The notes below the pieces were generated by a model. That model made no database searches. It saw nothing but the letters and a program-made list of their open reading frames with translations, and was not told the origin of the DNA. Made by a program: the position numbers and the translations under genes. A stretch of DNA of 64,000 nucleotides from Aquilaria yunnanensis (taxonomy: Eukaryota > Streptophyta > Magnoliopsida > Malvales > Thymelaeaceae): assembly GCA_039654915.1 (NCBI GenBank), contig CM077594.1, forward strand, positions 33,763,001-33,827,000. The letters run 5' to 3'. Below are positions 22,901 to 36,133 of this stretch, in pieces; position 1 is the first letter of the stretch; each line of letters starts with the position of its first letter.

Positions 22901-25900
22901 TTCTTCAACGATAAGAGAGTTCCTGTGATAGAGGTTCTAAGGAAATCTCCTTAACCTCAAACTTTAATCAATTTTTCAAACACAGTCAATTTTCTCGAAC
23001 GATAGGAGAGTTCATATCGTAGAGGTTCTAAGGAAATCTCCTTAACCTCAAACTTCAATCAATTTTTCAAACACAGTCCATTTTTCTCCAACGATAGGAG
23101 AGTCCCTATCGTACAGGTTATAAGGAAATCTCCTTAACCTCAAACCTCAATCAATTTTTCAAGCACAGTCAATTTTCTCCAATGATAAGAGACTTTCTGT
23201 TGTAGAGGTTCTAAGGAAATCTCCTAAACCTCAAACTTTAATCAATTTCTCAAACACAATCAATTTTTCTTCAACGATAGGAGAGTTCCTGTCATAGAGG
23301 TTCTAAGGAAATCTCCTTAACCTCAAACTTCAATCAATTTTTCAAACACAGTCAATTTTCTCGAACGATAGGAGAGTTCCTGTCGTAGAGGTTCTAAAGA
23401 AATCTCCTTAACCTCAAACTTCAATCAATTTTTCTAACACAGTCCATTTTTCTCCAACGATAGCTGAGTTCCTGTCGTACAGGTTATAAGGAAATCTCCT
23501 TAACCTCAAACTTCAATGATATGAGACTTTCAGTCGTAGAGGTTCTAAGGAAATATCCTTAACCTCAAACTTCAATCAACTTTTCAAACCAAGTCAATTT
23601 TGTCGTACGATAGGAGAGTTAATGTTGCAGAGATTCTAAGGAAATCTCCTCAACCTCAAACTTCAATCAATTTTTCTCCAACAAGAAGAGAGTTCCAGTC
23701 GTAGAGATTGTAAGGAAATCTCCTTAACCTCGAACATCAATCAATTTTTTTAACACAGTGAACCTTCTCCAACGACAGAAGAGTTCTTGTCGTACAGGTT
23801 ATAAGGAAATGTCCTTAACCTCAAACTTCAATCAATTTTTCAAACACAGTCACTTTTTCTCTAACGATAGGAGAGTTCCTGTCGTAGACGTTCAAAGGAA
23901 ATCTCTTTAACCTCAAACTTGAATGAATTTTTCAAACCAGTCCATTTTTCTCAAACGAAAGGAGAGTTCCTGTCGTACAGGTTATAAGGAAATCTGCTTA
24001 ACCTCAATCCTCAATCAATCTTTCAAACACAGTCAATTTTCTCCAATGATAAAAGAGTTCCTGCTGTTGAGGTTATAAGGAAATCTCCTTAACCTCAAAC
24101 TTTAATCAATTTTTAAAACACAATCAATTTTTGTTCATCAATAGGAGAGTTCCTGTCATAGGGGTTCTAAGGAAATCTCCTTAACCTCAAACTTTAACCA
24201 ATTTTTCAAACACAGTCAATTTTCTCGAACGATAAGAGAGTTTCTGTCGTAGAGGTTCTAAGGAAATCTCCTTAACCTCAAACTTCAATCAATTTTTCAA
24301 ACACAGTCCATTTTTCTCCAACGATAGCTGAGTTCCTATCGTACAGGTTATAAGGAAATCTCATTAACCTCAAACTTCAATCAATTTTTTAAACATAGTC
24401 ACTTTTTCTCCAACGATAGGAGAGTTCCTGTCGTAGACGTTCAAAAGAAATCTCCTTAAACTCAAACTTGAATCAATTTTTCAAAAACAGTCCATTTTTC
24501 TCCAACGATTGGAGAGTTCCTGTCGTTCAGGTTATAAGGAAATCTCCTTAACCTCAATCCTCAATCAATTTTTCAAACACAGTCAATTTTCTCCAATGAT
24601 AAAAGAGTTCCTACCGTAGAAGTTATAAGAAAATCTCCTTAACCTCAAACTTCAATCAGTTTTCCAAACACAGTCAATTTTTCCCCAACGATAGAAAAAT
24701 TCTTGTCATAGTGGTTCAAAGGAAATCTCCTTAACGTCAAACATCAATCAATTTTTCAAACACAGTCAATTTTCTCCAACGATAGGAGAGTTCCTGTCGA
24801 ACAGGTTTTAAGGAAATCTCCTTAACCTCAAACCTCAACCAATTTTTCAAACACTGTCAATTTTCTCCAATGATAAGAGACTTCCTGTCGTAGAGGTTCT
24901 AAGGAAATTTCCTAAACCTCAAACTTTAATGAATTTTTCAAACACAATCAATTTTTCTTCAACGATAAGAGAGTTCCTGTGATAGAGGTTCTAAGGAAAT
25001 CTCCTTAACCTCAAACTTTAATCAATTTTTCAAACACAGTCAATTTTCTCGAACGATAGGAGAGTTCATATCGTAGAGGTTCTAAGGAAATCTCCTTAAC
25101 CTCAAACTTCAATCAATTTTTCAAACACAGTCCATTTTTCTCCAACGATAGGAGAGTCCCTATCGTACAGGTTATAAGGAAATCTCCTTAACCTCAAACC
25201 TCAATCAATTTTTCAAGCACAGTCAATTTTCTCCAATGATAAGAGACTTTCTGTTGTAGAGGTTCTAAGGAAATCTCCTAAACCTCAAACTTTAATCAAT
25301 TTCTCAAACACAATCAATTTTTCTTCAACGATAGGAGAGTTCCTGTCATAGAGGTTCTAAGGAAATCTCCTTAACCTCAAACTTCAATCAATTTTTCAAA
25401 CACAGTCAATTTTCTCGAACGATAGGAGAGTTCCTGTCGTAGAGGTTCTAAAGAAATCTCCTTAACCTCAAACTTCAATCAATTTTTCTAACACAGTCCA
25501 TTTTTCTCCAACGATAGCTGAGTTCCTGTCGTACAGGTTATAAGGAAATCTCCTTAACCTCAAACTTCAATGATATGAGACTTTCAGTCGTAGAGGTTCT
25601 AAGGAAATATCCTTAACCTCAAACTTCAATCAACTTTTCAAACCAAGTCAATTTTGTCGTACGATAGGAGAGTTAATGTTGCAGAGATTCTAAGGAAATC
25701 TCCTCAACCTCAAACTTCAATCAATTTTTCTCCAACAAGAAGAGAGTTCCAGTCGTAGAGATTGTAAGGAAATCTCCTTAACCTCGAACATCAATCAATT
25801 TTTTTAACACAGTGAACCTTCTCCAACGACAGAAGAGTTCTTGTCGTACAGGTTATAAGGAAATGTCCTTAACCTCAAACTTCAATCAATTTTTCAAACA

Positions 25901-27421
25901 CAGTCACTTTTTCTCTAACGATAGGAGAGTTCCTGTCGTAGACGTTCAAAGGAAATCTCTTTAACCTCAAACTTGAATGAATTTTTCAAACCAGTCCATT
26001 TTTCTCAAACGAAAGGAGAGTTCCTGTCGTACAGGTTATAAGGAAATCTGCTTAACCTCAATCCTCAATCAATCTTTCAAACACAGTCAATTTTCTCCAA
26101 TGATAAAAGAGTTCCTGCTGTTGAGGTTATAAGGAAATCTCCTTAACCTCAAACTTTAATCAATTTTTAAAACACAATCAATTTTTGTTCATCAATAGGA
26201 GAGTTCCTGTCATAGGGGTTCTAAGGAAATCTCCTTAACCTCAAACTTTAACCAATTTTTCAAACACAGTCAATTTTCTCGAACGATAAGAGAGTTTCTG
26301 TCGTAGAGGTTCTAAGGAAATCTCCTTAACCTCAAACTTCAATCAATTTTTCAAACACAGTCCATTTTTCTCCAACGATAGCTGAGTTCCTATCGTACAG
26401 GTTATAAGGAAATCTCATTAACCTCAAACTTCAATCAATTTTTTAAACATAGTCACTTTTTCTCCAACGATAGGAGAGTTCCTGTCGTAGACGTTCAAAA
26501 GAAATCTCCTTAAACTCAAACTTGAATCAATTTTTCAAAAACAGTCCATTTTTCTCCAACGATTGGAGAGTTCCTGTCGTTCAGGTTATAAGGAAATCTC
26601 CTTAACCTCAATCCTCAATCAATTTTTCAAACACAGTCAATTTTCTCCAATGATAAAAGAGTTCCTACCGTAGAAGTTATAAGAAAATCTCCTTAACCTC
26701 AAACTTCAATCAGTTTTCCAAACACAGTCAATTTTTCCCCAACGATAGAAAAATTCTTGTCATAGTGGTTCAAAGGAAATCTCCTTAACGTCAAACATCA
26801 ATCAATTTTTCAAACACAGTCAATTTTCTCCAACGATAGGAGAGTTCCTGTCGAACAGGTTTTAAGGAAATCTCCTTAACCTCAAACCTCAACCAATTTT
26901 TCAAACACTGTCAATTTTCTCCAATGATAAGAGACTTCCTGTCGTAGAGGTTCTAAGGAAATTTCCTAAACCTCAAACTTTAATGAATTTTTCAAACACA
27001 ATCAATTTTTCTTCAACGATAAGAGAGTTCCTGTGATAGAGGTTCTAAGGAAATCTCCTTAACCTCAAACTTTAATCAATTTTTCAAACACAGTCAATTT
27101 TCTCGAACGATAGGAGAGTTCATATCGTAGAGGTTCTAAGGAAATCTCCTTAACCTCAAACTTCAATCAATTTTTCAAACACAGTCCATTTTTCTCCAAC
27201 GATAGGAGAGTCCCTATCGTACAGGTTATAAGGAAATCTCCTTAACCTCAAACCTCAATCAATTTTTCAAGCACAGTCAATTTTCTCCAATGATAAGAGA
27301 CTTTCTGTTGTAGAGGTTCTAAGGAAATCTCCTAAACCTCAAACTTTAATCAATTTCTCAAACACAATCAATTTTTCTTCAACGATAGGAGAGTTCCTGT
27401 CATAGAGGTTCTAAGGAAATC
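10990..27421 (+). repeat. HOR copies 4 to 11 (A subtype)
   Basis: These are eight full 2,054-bp copies carrying A in TTCATCAATAGG (first at 11816), unlike copies 1-3. The only private difference I noticed is A at 17570 (copy 7), where the others have G. Near-identity over 16 kb indicates very recent amplification or homogenisation. Confidence 0.9.
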
Positions 27422-29474
27422 TCCTTAACCTCAAACTTCAATCAATTTTTCAAACACAGTCAATTTTCTCGAACGATAGGAGAGTTCCTGTCGTAGAGGT
27501 TCTAAAGAAATCTCCTTAACCTCAAACTTCAATCAATTTTTCTAACACAGTCCATTTTTCTCCAACGATAGCTGAGTTCCTGTCGTACAGGTTATAAGGA
27601 AATCTCCTTAACCTCAAACTTCAATGATATGAGACTTTCAGTCGTAGAGGTTCTAAGGAAATATCCTTAACCTCAAACTTCAATCAACTTTTCAAACCAA
27701 GTCAATTTTGTCGTACGATAGGAGAGTTAATGTTGCAGAGATTCTAAGGAAATCTCCTCAACCTCAAACTTCAATCAATTTTTCTCCAACAAGAAGAGAG
27801 TTCCAGTCGTAGAGATTGTAAGGAAATCTCCTTAACCTCGAACATCAATCAATTTTTTTAACACAGTGAACCTTCTCCAACGACAGAAGAGTTCTTGTCG
27901 TACAGGTTATAAGGAAATGTCCTTAACCTCAAACTTCAATCAATTTTTCAAACACAGTCACTTTTTCTCTAACGATAGGAGAGTTCCTGTCGTAGACGTT
28001 CAAAGGAAATCTCTTTAACCTCAAACTTGAATGAATTTTTCAAACCAGTCCATTTTTCTCAAACGAAAGGAGAGTTCCTGTCGTACAGGTTATAAGGAAA
28101 TCTGCTTAACCTCAATCCTCAATCAATCTTTCAAACACAGTCAATTTTCTCCAATGATAAAAGAGTTCCTGCTGTTGAGGTTATAAGGAAATCTCCTTAA
28201 CCTCAAACTTTAATCAATTTTTAAAACACAATCAATTTTTGTTCATCAATAGGAGAGTTCCTGTCATAGGGGTTCTAAGGAAATCTCCTTAACCTCAAAC
28301 TTAACCAATTTTTCAAACACAGTCAATTTTCTCGAACGATAAGAGAGTTTCTGTCGTAGAGGTTCTAAGGAAATCTCCTTAACCTCAAACTTCAATCAAT
28401 TTTTCAAACACAGTCCATTTTTCTCCAACGATAGCTGAGTTCCTATCGTACAGGTTATAAGGAAATCTCATTAACCTCAAACTTCAATCAATTTTTTAAA
28501 CATAGTCACTTTTTCTCCAACGATAGGAGAGTTCCTGTCGTAGACGTTCAAAAGAAATCTCCTTAAACTCAAACTTGAATCAATTTTTCAAAAACAGTCC
28601 ATTTTTCTCCAACGATTGGAGAGTTCCTGTCGTTCAGGTTATAAGGAAATCTCCTTAACCTCAATCCTCAATCAATTTTTCAAACACAGTCAATTTTCTC
28701 CAATGATAAAAGAGTTCCTACCGTAGAAGTTATAAGAAAATCTCCTTAACCTCAAACTTCAATCAGTTTTCCAAACACAGTCAATTTTTCCCCAACGATA
28801 GAAAAATTCTTGTCATAGTGGTTCAAAGGAAATCTCCTTAACGTCAAACATCAATCAATTTTTCAAACACAGTCAATTTTCTCCAACGATAGGAGAGTTC
28901 CTGTCGAACAGGTTTTAAGGAAATCTCCTTAACCTCAAACCTCAACCAATTTTTCAAACACTGTCAATTTTCTCCAATGATAAGAGACTTCCTGTCGTAG
29001 AGGTTCTAAGGAAATTTCCTAAACCTCAAACTTTAATGAATTTTTCAAACACAATCAATTTTTCTTCAACGATAAGAGAGTTCCTGTGATAGAGGTTCTA
29101 AGGAAATCTCCTTAACCTCAAACTTTAATCAATTTTTCAAACACAGTCAATTTTCTCGAACGATAGGAGAGTTTATATCGTAGAGGTTCTAAGGAAATCT
29201 CCTTAACCTCAAACTTCAATCAATTTTTCAAACACAGTCCATTTTTCTCCAACGATAGGAGAGTCCCTATCGTACAGGTTATAAGGAAATCTCCTTAACC
29301 TCAAACCTCAATCAATTTTTCAAGCACAGTCAATTTTCTCCAATGATAAGAGACTTTCTGTTGTAGAGGTTCTAAGGAAATCTCCTAAACCTCAAACTTT
29401 AATCAATTTCTCAAACACAATCAATTTTTCTTCAACGATAGGAGAGTTCCTGTCATAGAGGTTCTAAGGAAATC
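27422..29474 (+). repeat. HOR copy 12, 2,053 bp
   Basis: One T is missing at about 28301 (CAAACTTAACC instead of CAAACTTTAACC). There is also a private T at 29174 (GTTTATATCG instead of GTTCATATCG). It is otherwise like copies 4-11. Confidence 0.9.
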
Positions 29475-32400
29475 TCCTTAACCTCAAACTTCAATCAATT
29501 TTTCAAACACAGTCAATTTTCTCGAACGATAGGAGAGTTCCTGTCGTAGAGGTTCTAAAGAAATCTCCTTAACCTCAAACTTCAATCAATTTTTCTAACA
29601 CAGTCCATTTTTCTCCAACGATAGCTGAGTTCCTGTCGTACAGGTTATAAGGAAATCTCCTTAACCTCAAACTTCAATGATATGAGACTTTCAGTCGTAG
29701 AGGTTCTAAGGAAATATCCTTAACCTCAAACTTCAATCAACTTTTCAAACCAAGTCAATTTTGTCGTACGATAGGAGAGTTAATGTTGCAGAGATTCTAA
29801 GGAAATCTCCTCAACCTCAAACTTCAATCAATTTTTCTCCAACAAGAAGAGAGTTCCAGTCGTAGAGATTGTAAGGAAATCTCCTTAACCTCGAACATCA
29901 ATCAATTTTTTTAACACAGTGAACCTTCTCCAACGACAGAAGAGTTCTTGTCGTACAGGTTATAAGGAAATGTCCTTAACCTCAAACTTCAATCAATTTT
30001 TCAAACACAGTCACTTTTTCTCTAACGATAGGAGAGTTCCTGTCGTAGACGTTCAAAGGAAATCTCTTTAACCTCAAACTTGAATGAATTTTTCAAACCA
30101 GTCCATTTTTCTCAAACGAAAGGAGAGTTCCTGTCGTACAGGTTATAAGGAAATCTGCTTAACCTCAATCCTCAATCAATCTTTCAAACACAGTCAATTT
30201 TCTCCAATGATAAAAGAGTTCCTGCTGTTGAGGTTATAAGGAAATCTCCTTAACCTCAAACTTTAATCAATTTTTAAAACACAATCAATTTTTGTTCATC
30301 AATAGGAGAGTTCCTGTCATAGGGGTTCTAAGGAAATCTCCTTAACCTCAAACTTTAACCAATTTTTCAAACACAGTCAATTTTCTCGAACGATAAGAGA
30401 GTTTCTGTCGTAGAGGTTCTAAGGAAATCTCCTTAACCTCAAACTTCAATCAATTTTTCAAACACAGTCCATTTTTCTCCAACGATAGCTGAGTTCCTAT
30501 CGTACAGGTTATAAGGAAATCTCATTAACCTCAAACTTCAATCAATTTTTTAAACATAGTCACTTTTTCTCCAACGATAGGAGAGTTCCTGTCGTAGACG
30601 TTCAAAAGAAATCTCCTTAAACTCAAACTTGAATCAATTTTTCAAAAACAGTCCATTTTTCTCCAACGATTGGAGAGTTCCTGTCGTTCAGGTTATAAGG
30701 AAATCTCCTTAACCTCAATCCTCAATCAATTTTTCAAACACAGTCAATTTTCTCCAATGATAAAAGAGTTCCTACCGTAGAAGTTATAAGAAAATCTCCT
30801 TAACCTCAAACTTCAATCAGTTTTCCAAACACAGTCAATTTTTCCCCAACGATAGAAAAATTCTTGTCATAGTGGTTCAAAGGAAATCTCCTTAACGTCA
30901 AACATCAATCAATTTTTCAAACACAGTCAATTTTCTCCAACGATAGGAGAGTTCCTGTCGAACAGGTTTTAAGGAAATCTCCTTAACCTCAAACCTCAAC
31001 CAATTTTTCAAACACTGTCAATTTTCTCCAATGATAAGAGACTTCCTGTCGTAGAGGTTCTAAGGAAATTTCCTAAACCTCAAACTTTAATGAATTTTTC
31101 AAACACAATCAATTTTTCTTCAACGATAAGAGAGTTCCTGTGATAGAGGTTCTAAGGAAATCTCCTTAACCTCAAACTTTAATCAATTTTTCAAACACAG
31201 TCAATTTTCTCGAACGATAGGAGAGTTCATATCGTAGAGGTTCTAAGGAAATCTCCTTAACCTCAAACTTCAATCAATTTTTCAAACACAGTCCATTTTT
31301 CTCCAACGATAGGAGAGTCCCTATCGTACAGGTTATAAGGAAATCTCCTTAACCTCAAACCTCAATCAATTTTTCAAGCACAGTCAATTTTCTCCAATGA
31401 TAAGAGACTTTCTGTTGTAGAGGTTCTAAGGAAATCTCCTAAACCTCAAACTTTAATCAATTTCTCAAACACAATCAATTTTTCTTCAACGATAGGAGAG
31501 TTCCTGTCATAGAGGTTCTAAGGAAATCTCCTTAACCTCAAACTTCAATCAATTTTTCAAACACAGTCAATTTTCTCGAACGATAGGAGAGTTCCTGTCG
31601 TAGAGGTTCTAAAGAAATCTCCTTAACCTCAAACTTCAATCAATTTTTCTAACACAGTCCATTTTTCTCCAACGATAGCTGAGTTCCTGTCGTACAGGTT
31701 ATAAGGAAATCTCCTTAACCTCAAACTTCAATGATATGAGACTTTCAGTCGTAGAGGTTCTAAGGAAATATCCTTAACCTCAAACTTCAATCAACTTTTC
31801 AAACCAAGTCAATTTTGTCGTACGATAGGAGAGTTAATGTTGCAGAGATTCTAAGGAAATCTCCTCAACCTCAAACTTCAATCAATTTTTCTCCAACAAG
31901 AAGAGAGTTCCAGTCGTAGAGATTGTAAGGAAATCTCCTTAACCTCGAACATCAATCAATTTTTTTAACACAGTGAACCTTCTCCAACGACAGAAGAGTT
32001 CTTGTCGTACAGGTTATAAGGAAATGTCCTTAACCTCAAACTTCAATCAATTTTTCAAACACAGTCACTTTTTCTCTAACGATAGGAGAGTTCCTGTCGT
32101 AGACGTTCAAAGGAAATCTCTTTAACCTCAAACTTGAATGAATTTTTCAAACCAGTCCATTTTTCTCAAACGAAAGGAGAGTTCCTGTCGTACAGGTTAT
32201 AAGGAAATCTGCTTAACCTCAATCCTCAATCAATCTTTCAAACACAGTCAATTTTCTCCAATGATAAAAGAGTTCCTGCTGTTGAGGTTATAAGGAAATC
32301 TCCTTAACCTCAAACTTTAATCAATTTTTAAAACACAATCAATTTTTGTTCATCAATAGGAGAGTTCCTGTCATAGGGGTTCTAAGGAAATCTCCTTAAC

Positions 32401-33582
32401 CTCAAACTTTAACCAATTTTTCAAACACAGTCAATTTTCTCGAACGATAAGAGAGTTTCTGTCGTAGAGGTTCTAAGGAAATCTCCTTAACCTCAAACTT
32501 CAATCAATTTTTCAAACACAGTCCATTTTTCTCCAACGATAGCTGAGTTCCTATCGTACAGGTTATAAGGAAATCTCATTAACCTCAAACTTCAATCAAT
32601 TTTTTAAACATAGTCACTTTTTCTCCAACGATAGGAGAGTTCCTGTCGTAGACGTTCAAAAGAAATCTCCTTAAACTCAAACTTGAATCAATTTTTCAAA
32701 AACAGTCCATTTTTCTCCAACGATTGGAGAGTTCCTGTCGTTCAGGTTATAAGGAAATCTCCTTAACCTCAATCCTCAATCAATTTTTCAAACACAGTCA
32801 ATTTTCTCCAATGATAAAAGAGTTCCTACCGTAGAAGTTATAAGAAAATCTCCTTAACCTCAAACTTCAATCAGTTTTCCAAACACAGTCAATTTTTCCC
32901 CAACGATAGAAAAATTCTTGTCATAGTGGTTCAAAGGAAATCTCCTTAACGTCAAACATCAATCAATTTTTCAAACACAGTCAATTTTCTCCAACGATAG
33001 GAGAGTTCCTGTCGAACAGGTTTTAAGGAAATCTCCTTAACCTCAAACCTCAACCAATTTTTCAAACACTGTCAATTTTCTCCAATGATAAGAGACTTCC
33101 TGTCGTAGAGGTTCTAAGGAAATTTCCTAAACCTCAAACTTTAATGAATTTTTCAAACACAATCAATTTTTCTTCAACGATAAGAGAGTTCCTGTGATAG
33201 AGGTTCTAAGGAAATCTCCTTAACCTCAAACTTTAATCAATTTTTCAAACACAGTCAATTTTCTCGAACGATAGGAGAGTTCATATCGTAGAGGTTCTAA
33301 GGAAATCTCCTTAACCTCAAACTTCAATCAATTTTTCAAACACAGTCCATTTTTCTCCAACGATAGGAGAGTCCCTATCGTACAGGTTATAAGGAAATCT
33401 CCTTAACCTCAAACCTCAATCAATTTTTCAAGCACAGTCAATTTTCTCCAATGATAAGAGACTTTCTGTTGTAGAGGTTCTAAGGAAATCTCCTAAACCT
33501 CAAACTTTAATCAATTTCTCAAACACAATCAATTTTTCTTCAACGATAGGAGAGTTCCTGTCATAGAGGTTCTAAGGAAATC
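29475..33582 (+). repeat. HOR copies 13 and 14
   Basis: These are two 2,054-bp copies of the A subtype, with no private changes noticed. Confidence 0.88.
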
Positions 33583-35636
33583 TCCTTAACCTCAAACTTC
33601 AATCAATTTTTCAAACACAGTCAATTTTCTCGAACGATAGGAGAGTTCCTGTCGTAGAGGTTCTAAAGAAATCTCCTTAACCTCAAACTTCAATCAATTT
33701 TTCTAACACAGTCCATTTTTCTCCAACGATAGCTGAGTTCCTGTCGTACAGGTTATAAGGAAATCTCCTTAACCTCAAACTTCAATGATATGAGACTTTC
33801 AGTCGTAGAGGTTCTAAGGAAATATCCTTAACCTCAAACTTCAATCAACTTTTCAAACCAAGTCAATTTTGTCGTACGATAGGAGAGTTAATGTTGCAGA
33901 GATTCTAAGGAAATCTCCTCAACCTCAAACTTCAATCAATTTTTCTCCAACAAGAAGAGAGTTCCAGTCGTAGAGATTGTAAGGAAATCTCCTTAACCTC
34001 GAACATCAATCAATTTTTTTAACACAGTGAACCTTCTCCAACGACAGAAGAGTTCTTGTCGTACAGGTTATAAGGAAATGTCCTTAACCTCAAACTTCAA
34101 TCAATTTTTCAAACACAGTCACTTTTTCTCTAACGATAGGAGAGTTCCTGTCGTAGACGTTCAAAGGAAATCTCTTTAACCTCAAACTTGAATGAATTTT
34201 TCAAACCAGTCCATTTTTCTCAAACGAAAGGAGAGTTCCTGTCGTACAGGTTATAAGGAAATCTGCTTAACCTCAATCCTCAATCAATCTTTCAAACACA
34301 GTCAATTTTCTCCAATGATAAAAGAGTTCCTGCTGTTGAGGTTATAAGGAAATCTCCTTAACCTCAAACTTTAATCAATTTTTAAAACACAATCAATTTT
34401 TGTTCATCAATAGGAGAGTTCCTGTCATAGGGGTTCTAAGGAAATCTCCTTAACCTCAAACTTTAACCAATTTTTCAAACACAGTCAATTTTCTCGAACG
34501 ATAAGAGAGTTTCTGTCGTAGAGGTTCTAAGGAAATCTCCTTAACCTCAAACTTCAATCAATTTTTCAAACACAGTCCATTTTTCTCCAACGATAGCTGA
34601 GTTCCTATCGTACAGGTTATAAGGAAATCTCATTAACCTCAAACTTCAATCAATTTTTTAAACATAGTCACTTTTTCTCCAACGATAGGAGAGTTTCTGT
34701 CGTAGACGTTCAAAAGAAATCTCCTTAAACTCAAACTTGAATCAATTTTTCAAAAACAGTCCATTTTTCTCCAACGATTGGAGAGTTCCTGTCGTTCAGG
34801 TTATAAGGAAATCTCCTTAACCTCAATCCTCAATCAATTTTTCAAACACAGTCAATTTTCTCCAATGATAAAAGAGTTCCTACCGTAGAAGTTATAAGAA
34901 AATCTCCTTAACCTCAAACTTCAATCAGTTTTCCAAACACAGTCAATTTTTCCCCAACGATAGAAAAATTCTTGTCATAGTGGTTCAAAGGAAATCTCCT
35001 TAACGTCAAACATCAATCAATTTTTCAAACACAGTCAATTTTCTCCAACGATAGGAGAGTTCCTGTCGAACAGGTTTTAAGGAAATCTCCTTAACCTCAA
35101 ACCTCAACCAATTTTTCAAACACAGTCAATTTTCTCCAATGATAAGAGACTTCCTGTCGTAGAGGTTCTCAGGAAATTTCCTAAACCTCAAATTTTAATG
35201 AATTTTTCAAACACAATCAATTTTTCTTCAACGATAAGAGAGTTCCTGTGATAGAGGTTCTAAGGAAATCTCCTTAACCTCAAACTTTAATCAATTTTTC
35301 AAACACAGTCAATTTTCTCGAACGATAGGAAAGTTCATATCGTAGAGGTTCTAAGGAAATCTCCTTAACCTCAAACTTCAATCAATTTTTCAAACACAGT
35401 CCATTTTTCTCCAACGATAGGAGAGTCCCTATCGTACAGGTTATAAGAAAATCTCCTTAACCTCAAACCTCAATCAATTTTTCAAGCACAGTCAATTTTC
35501 TCCAATGATAAGAGACTTTCTGTTGTAGAGGTTCTAAGGAAATCTCCTAAACCTCAAACTTTAATCAATTTCTCAAACACAATCAATTTTTCTTCAACGA
35601 TAGGAGAGTTCCTGTCATAGAGGTTCTAAGGAAATC
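33583..35636 (+). repeat. HOR copy 15, diverging edge copy
   Basis: It keeps the 2,054-bp length but has at least six private substitutions, at 34696, 35124, 35170, 35193, 35331 and 35448, all in its second half. Internal copies have none or one or two. Confidence 0.88.
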
Positions 35637-36133
35637 TCCTTAACCTCAAACTTCAATCAATTTTTCAAACACAGTCAATTTTCTCGAACGATAGGAGAGT
35701 TCCTGTCGTAGAGGTTCTAAAGAAATCTCCTTAACCTCAAACTTCAATCAATTTTTCTAACACAGTCCATTTTTCTCCAACGATAGCTGAGTTCCTGTCG
35801 TACAGGTTATAAGGAAATCTCCTTAACCTCAAACTTCAATGATATGAGACTTTCAGTCGTAGAGGTTCTAAGGAAATATCCTTAACCTCAAACTTCAATC
35901 AACTTTTCAAACCAAGTCAATTTTGTCGTACGATAGGAGAGTTAATGTTGCAGAGATTCTAAGGAAATCTCCTCAACCTCAAACTTCAATCAATTTTTCT
36001 CCAACAATAAGAGAGTTCCAGTCGTAGAGATTGTAAGGAAATCTCCTTAACCTCGAACATCAATCAATTTTTTAAACACAGTGAACCTTCTCCAACGACA
36101 GAAGAGTTCTTGTCGTACAGGTTCTAAGGAAAT
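35637..36133 (+). repeat. Partial HOR copy 16 (monomers 1-6)
   Basis: The first four monomers match closely. Monomer 5 has CAACAATAAG in place of CAACAAGAAG, and monomer 6 ends GTTCTAAGG instead of GTTATAAGG. The next monomer no longer matches monomer 7, so the HOR ends here. Confidence 0.85.

Larger units (their letters stand above)
4828..36133 (+). repeat. Higher-order repeat block: 2,054-bp, 23-monomer unit, 15 copies plus 6 monomers
   Basis: The landmark GATATGAGACTTTCAG recurs at 5032, 7086, 9140, 11194, 13248, 15302, 17356, 19410, 21464, 23518, 25572, 27626, 29679, 31733, 33787 and 35841. Every interval is 2,054 bp except one of 2,053. Copy starts, taken at the retrotransposon junction, are 4828, 6882, 8936, 10990, 13044, 15098, 17152, 19206, 21260, 23314, 25368, 27422, 29475, 31529, 33583 and 35637. 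Internal copies differ by only isolated substitutions by eye, whereas monomers within one unit differ substantially. Homology to the unit stops after the sixth monomer of copy 16. Confidence 0.97.

Noticed and set aside
28290..28310. The 1-bp shift in the HOR period as a structural boundary
   Set aside because: It is a single missing T in a short T run; sequence on both sides continues the same HOR unit.
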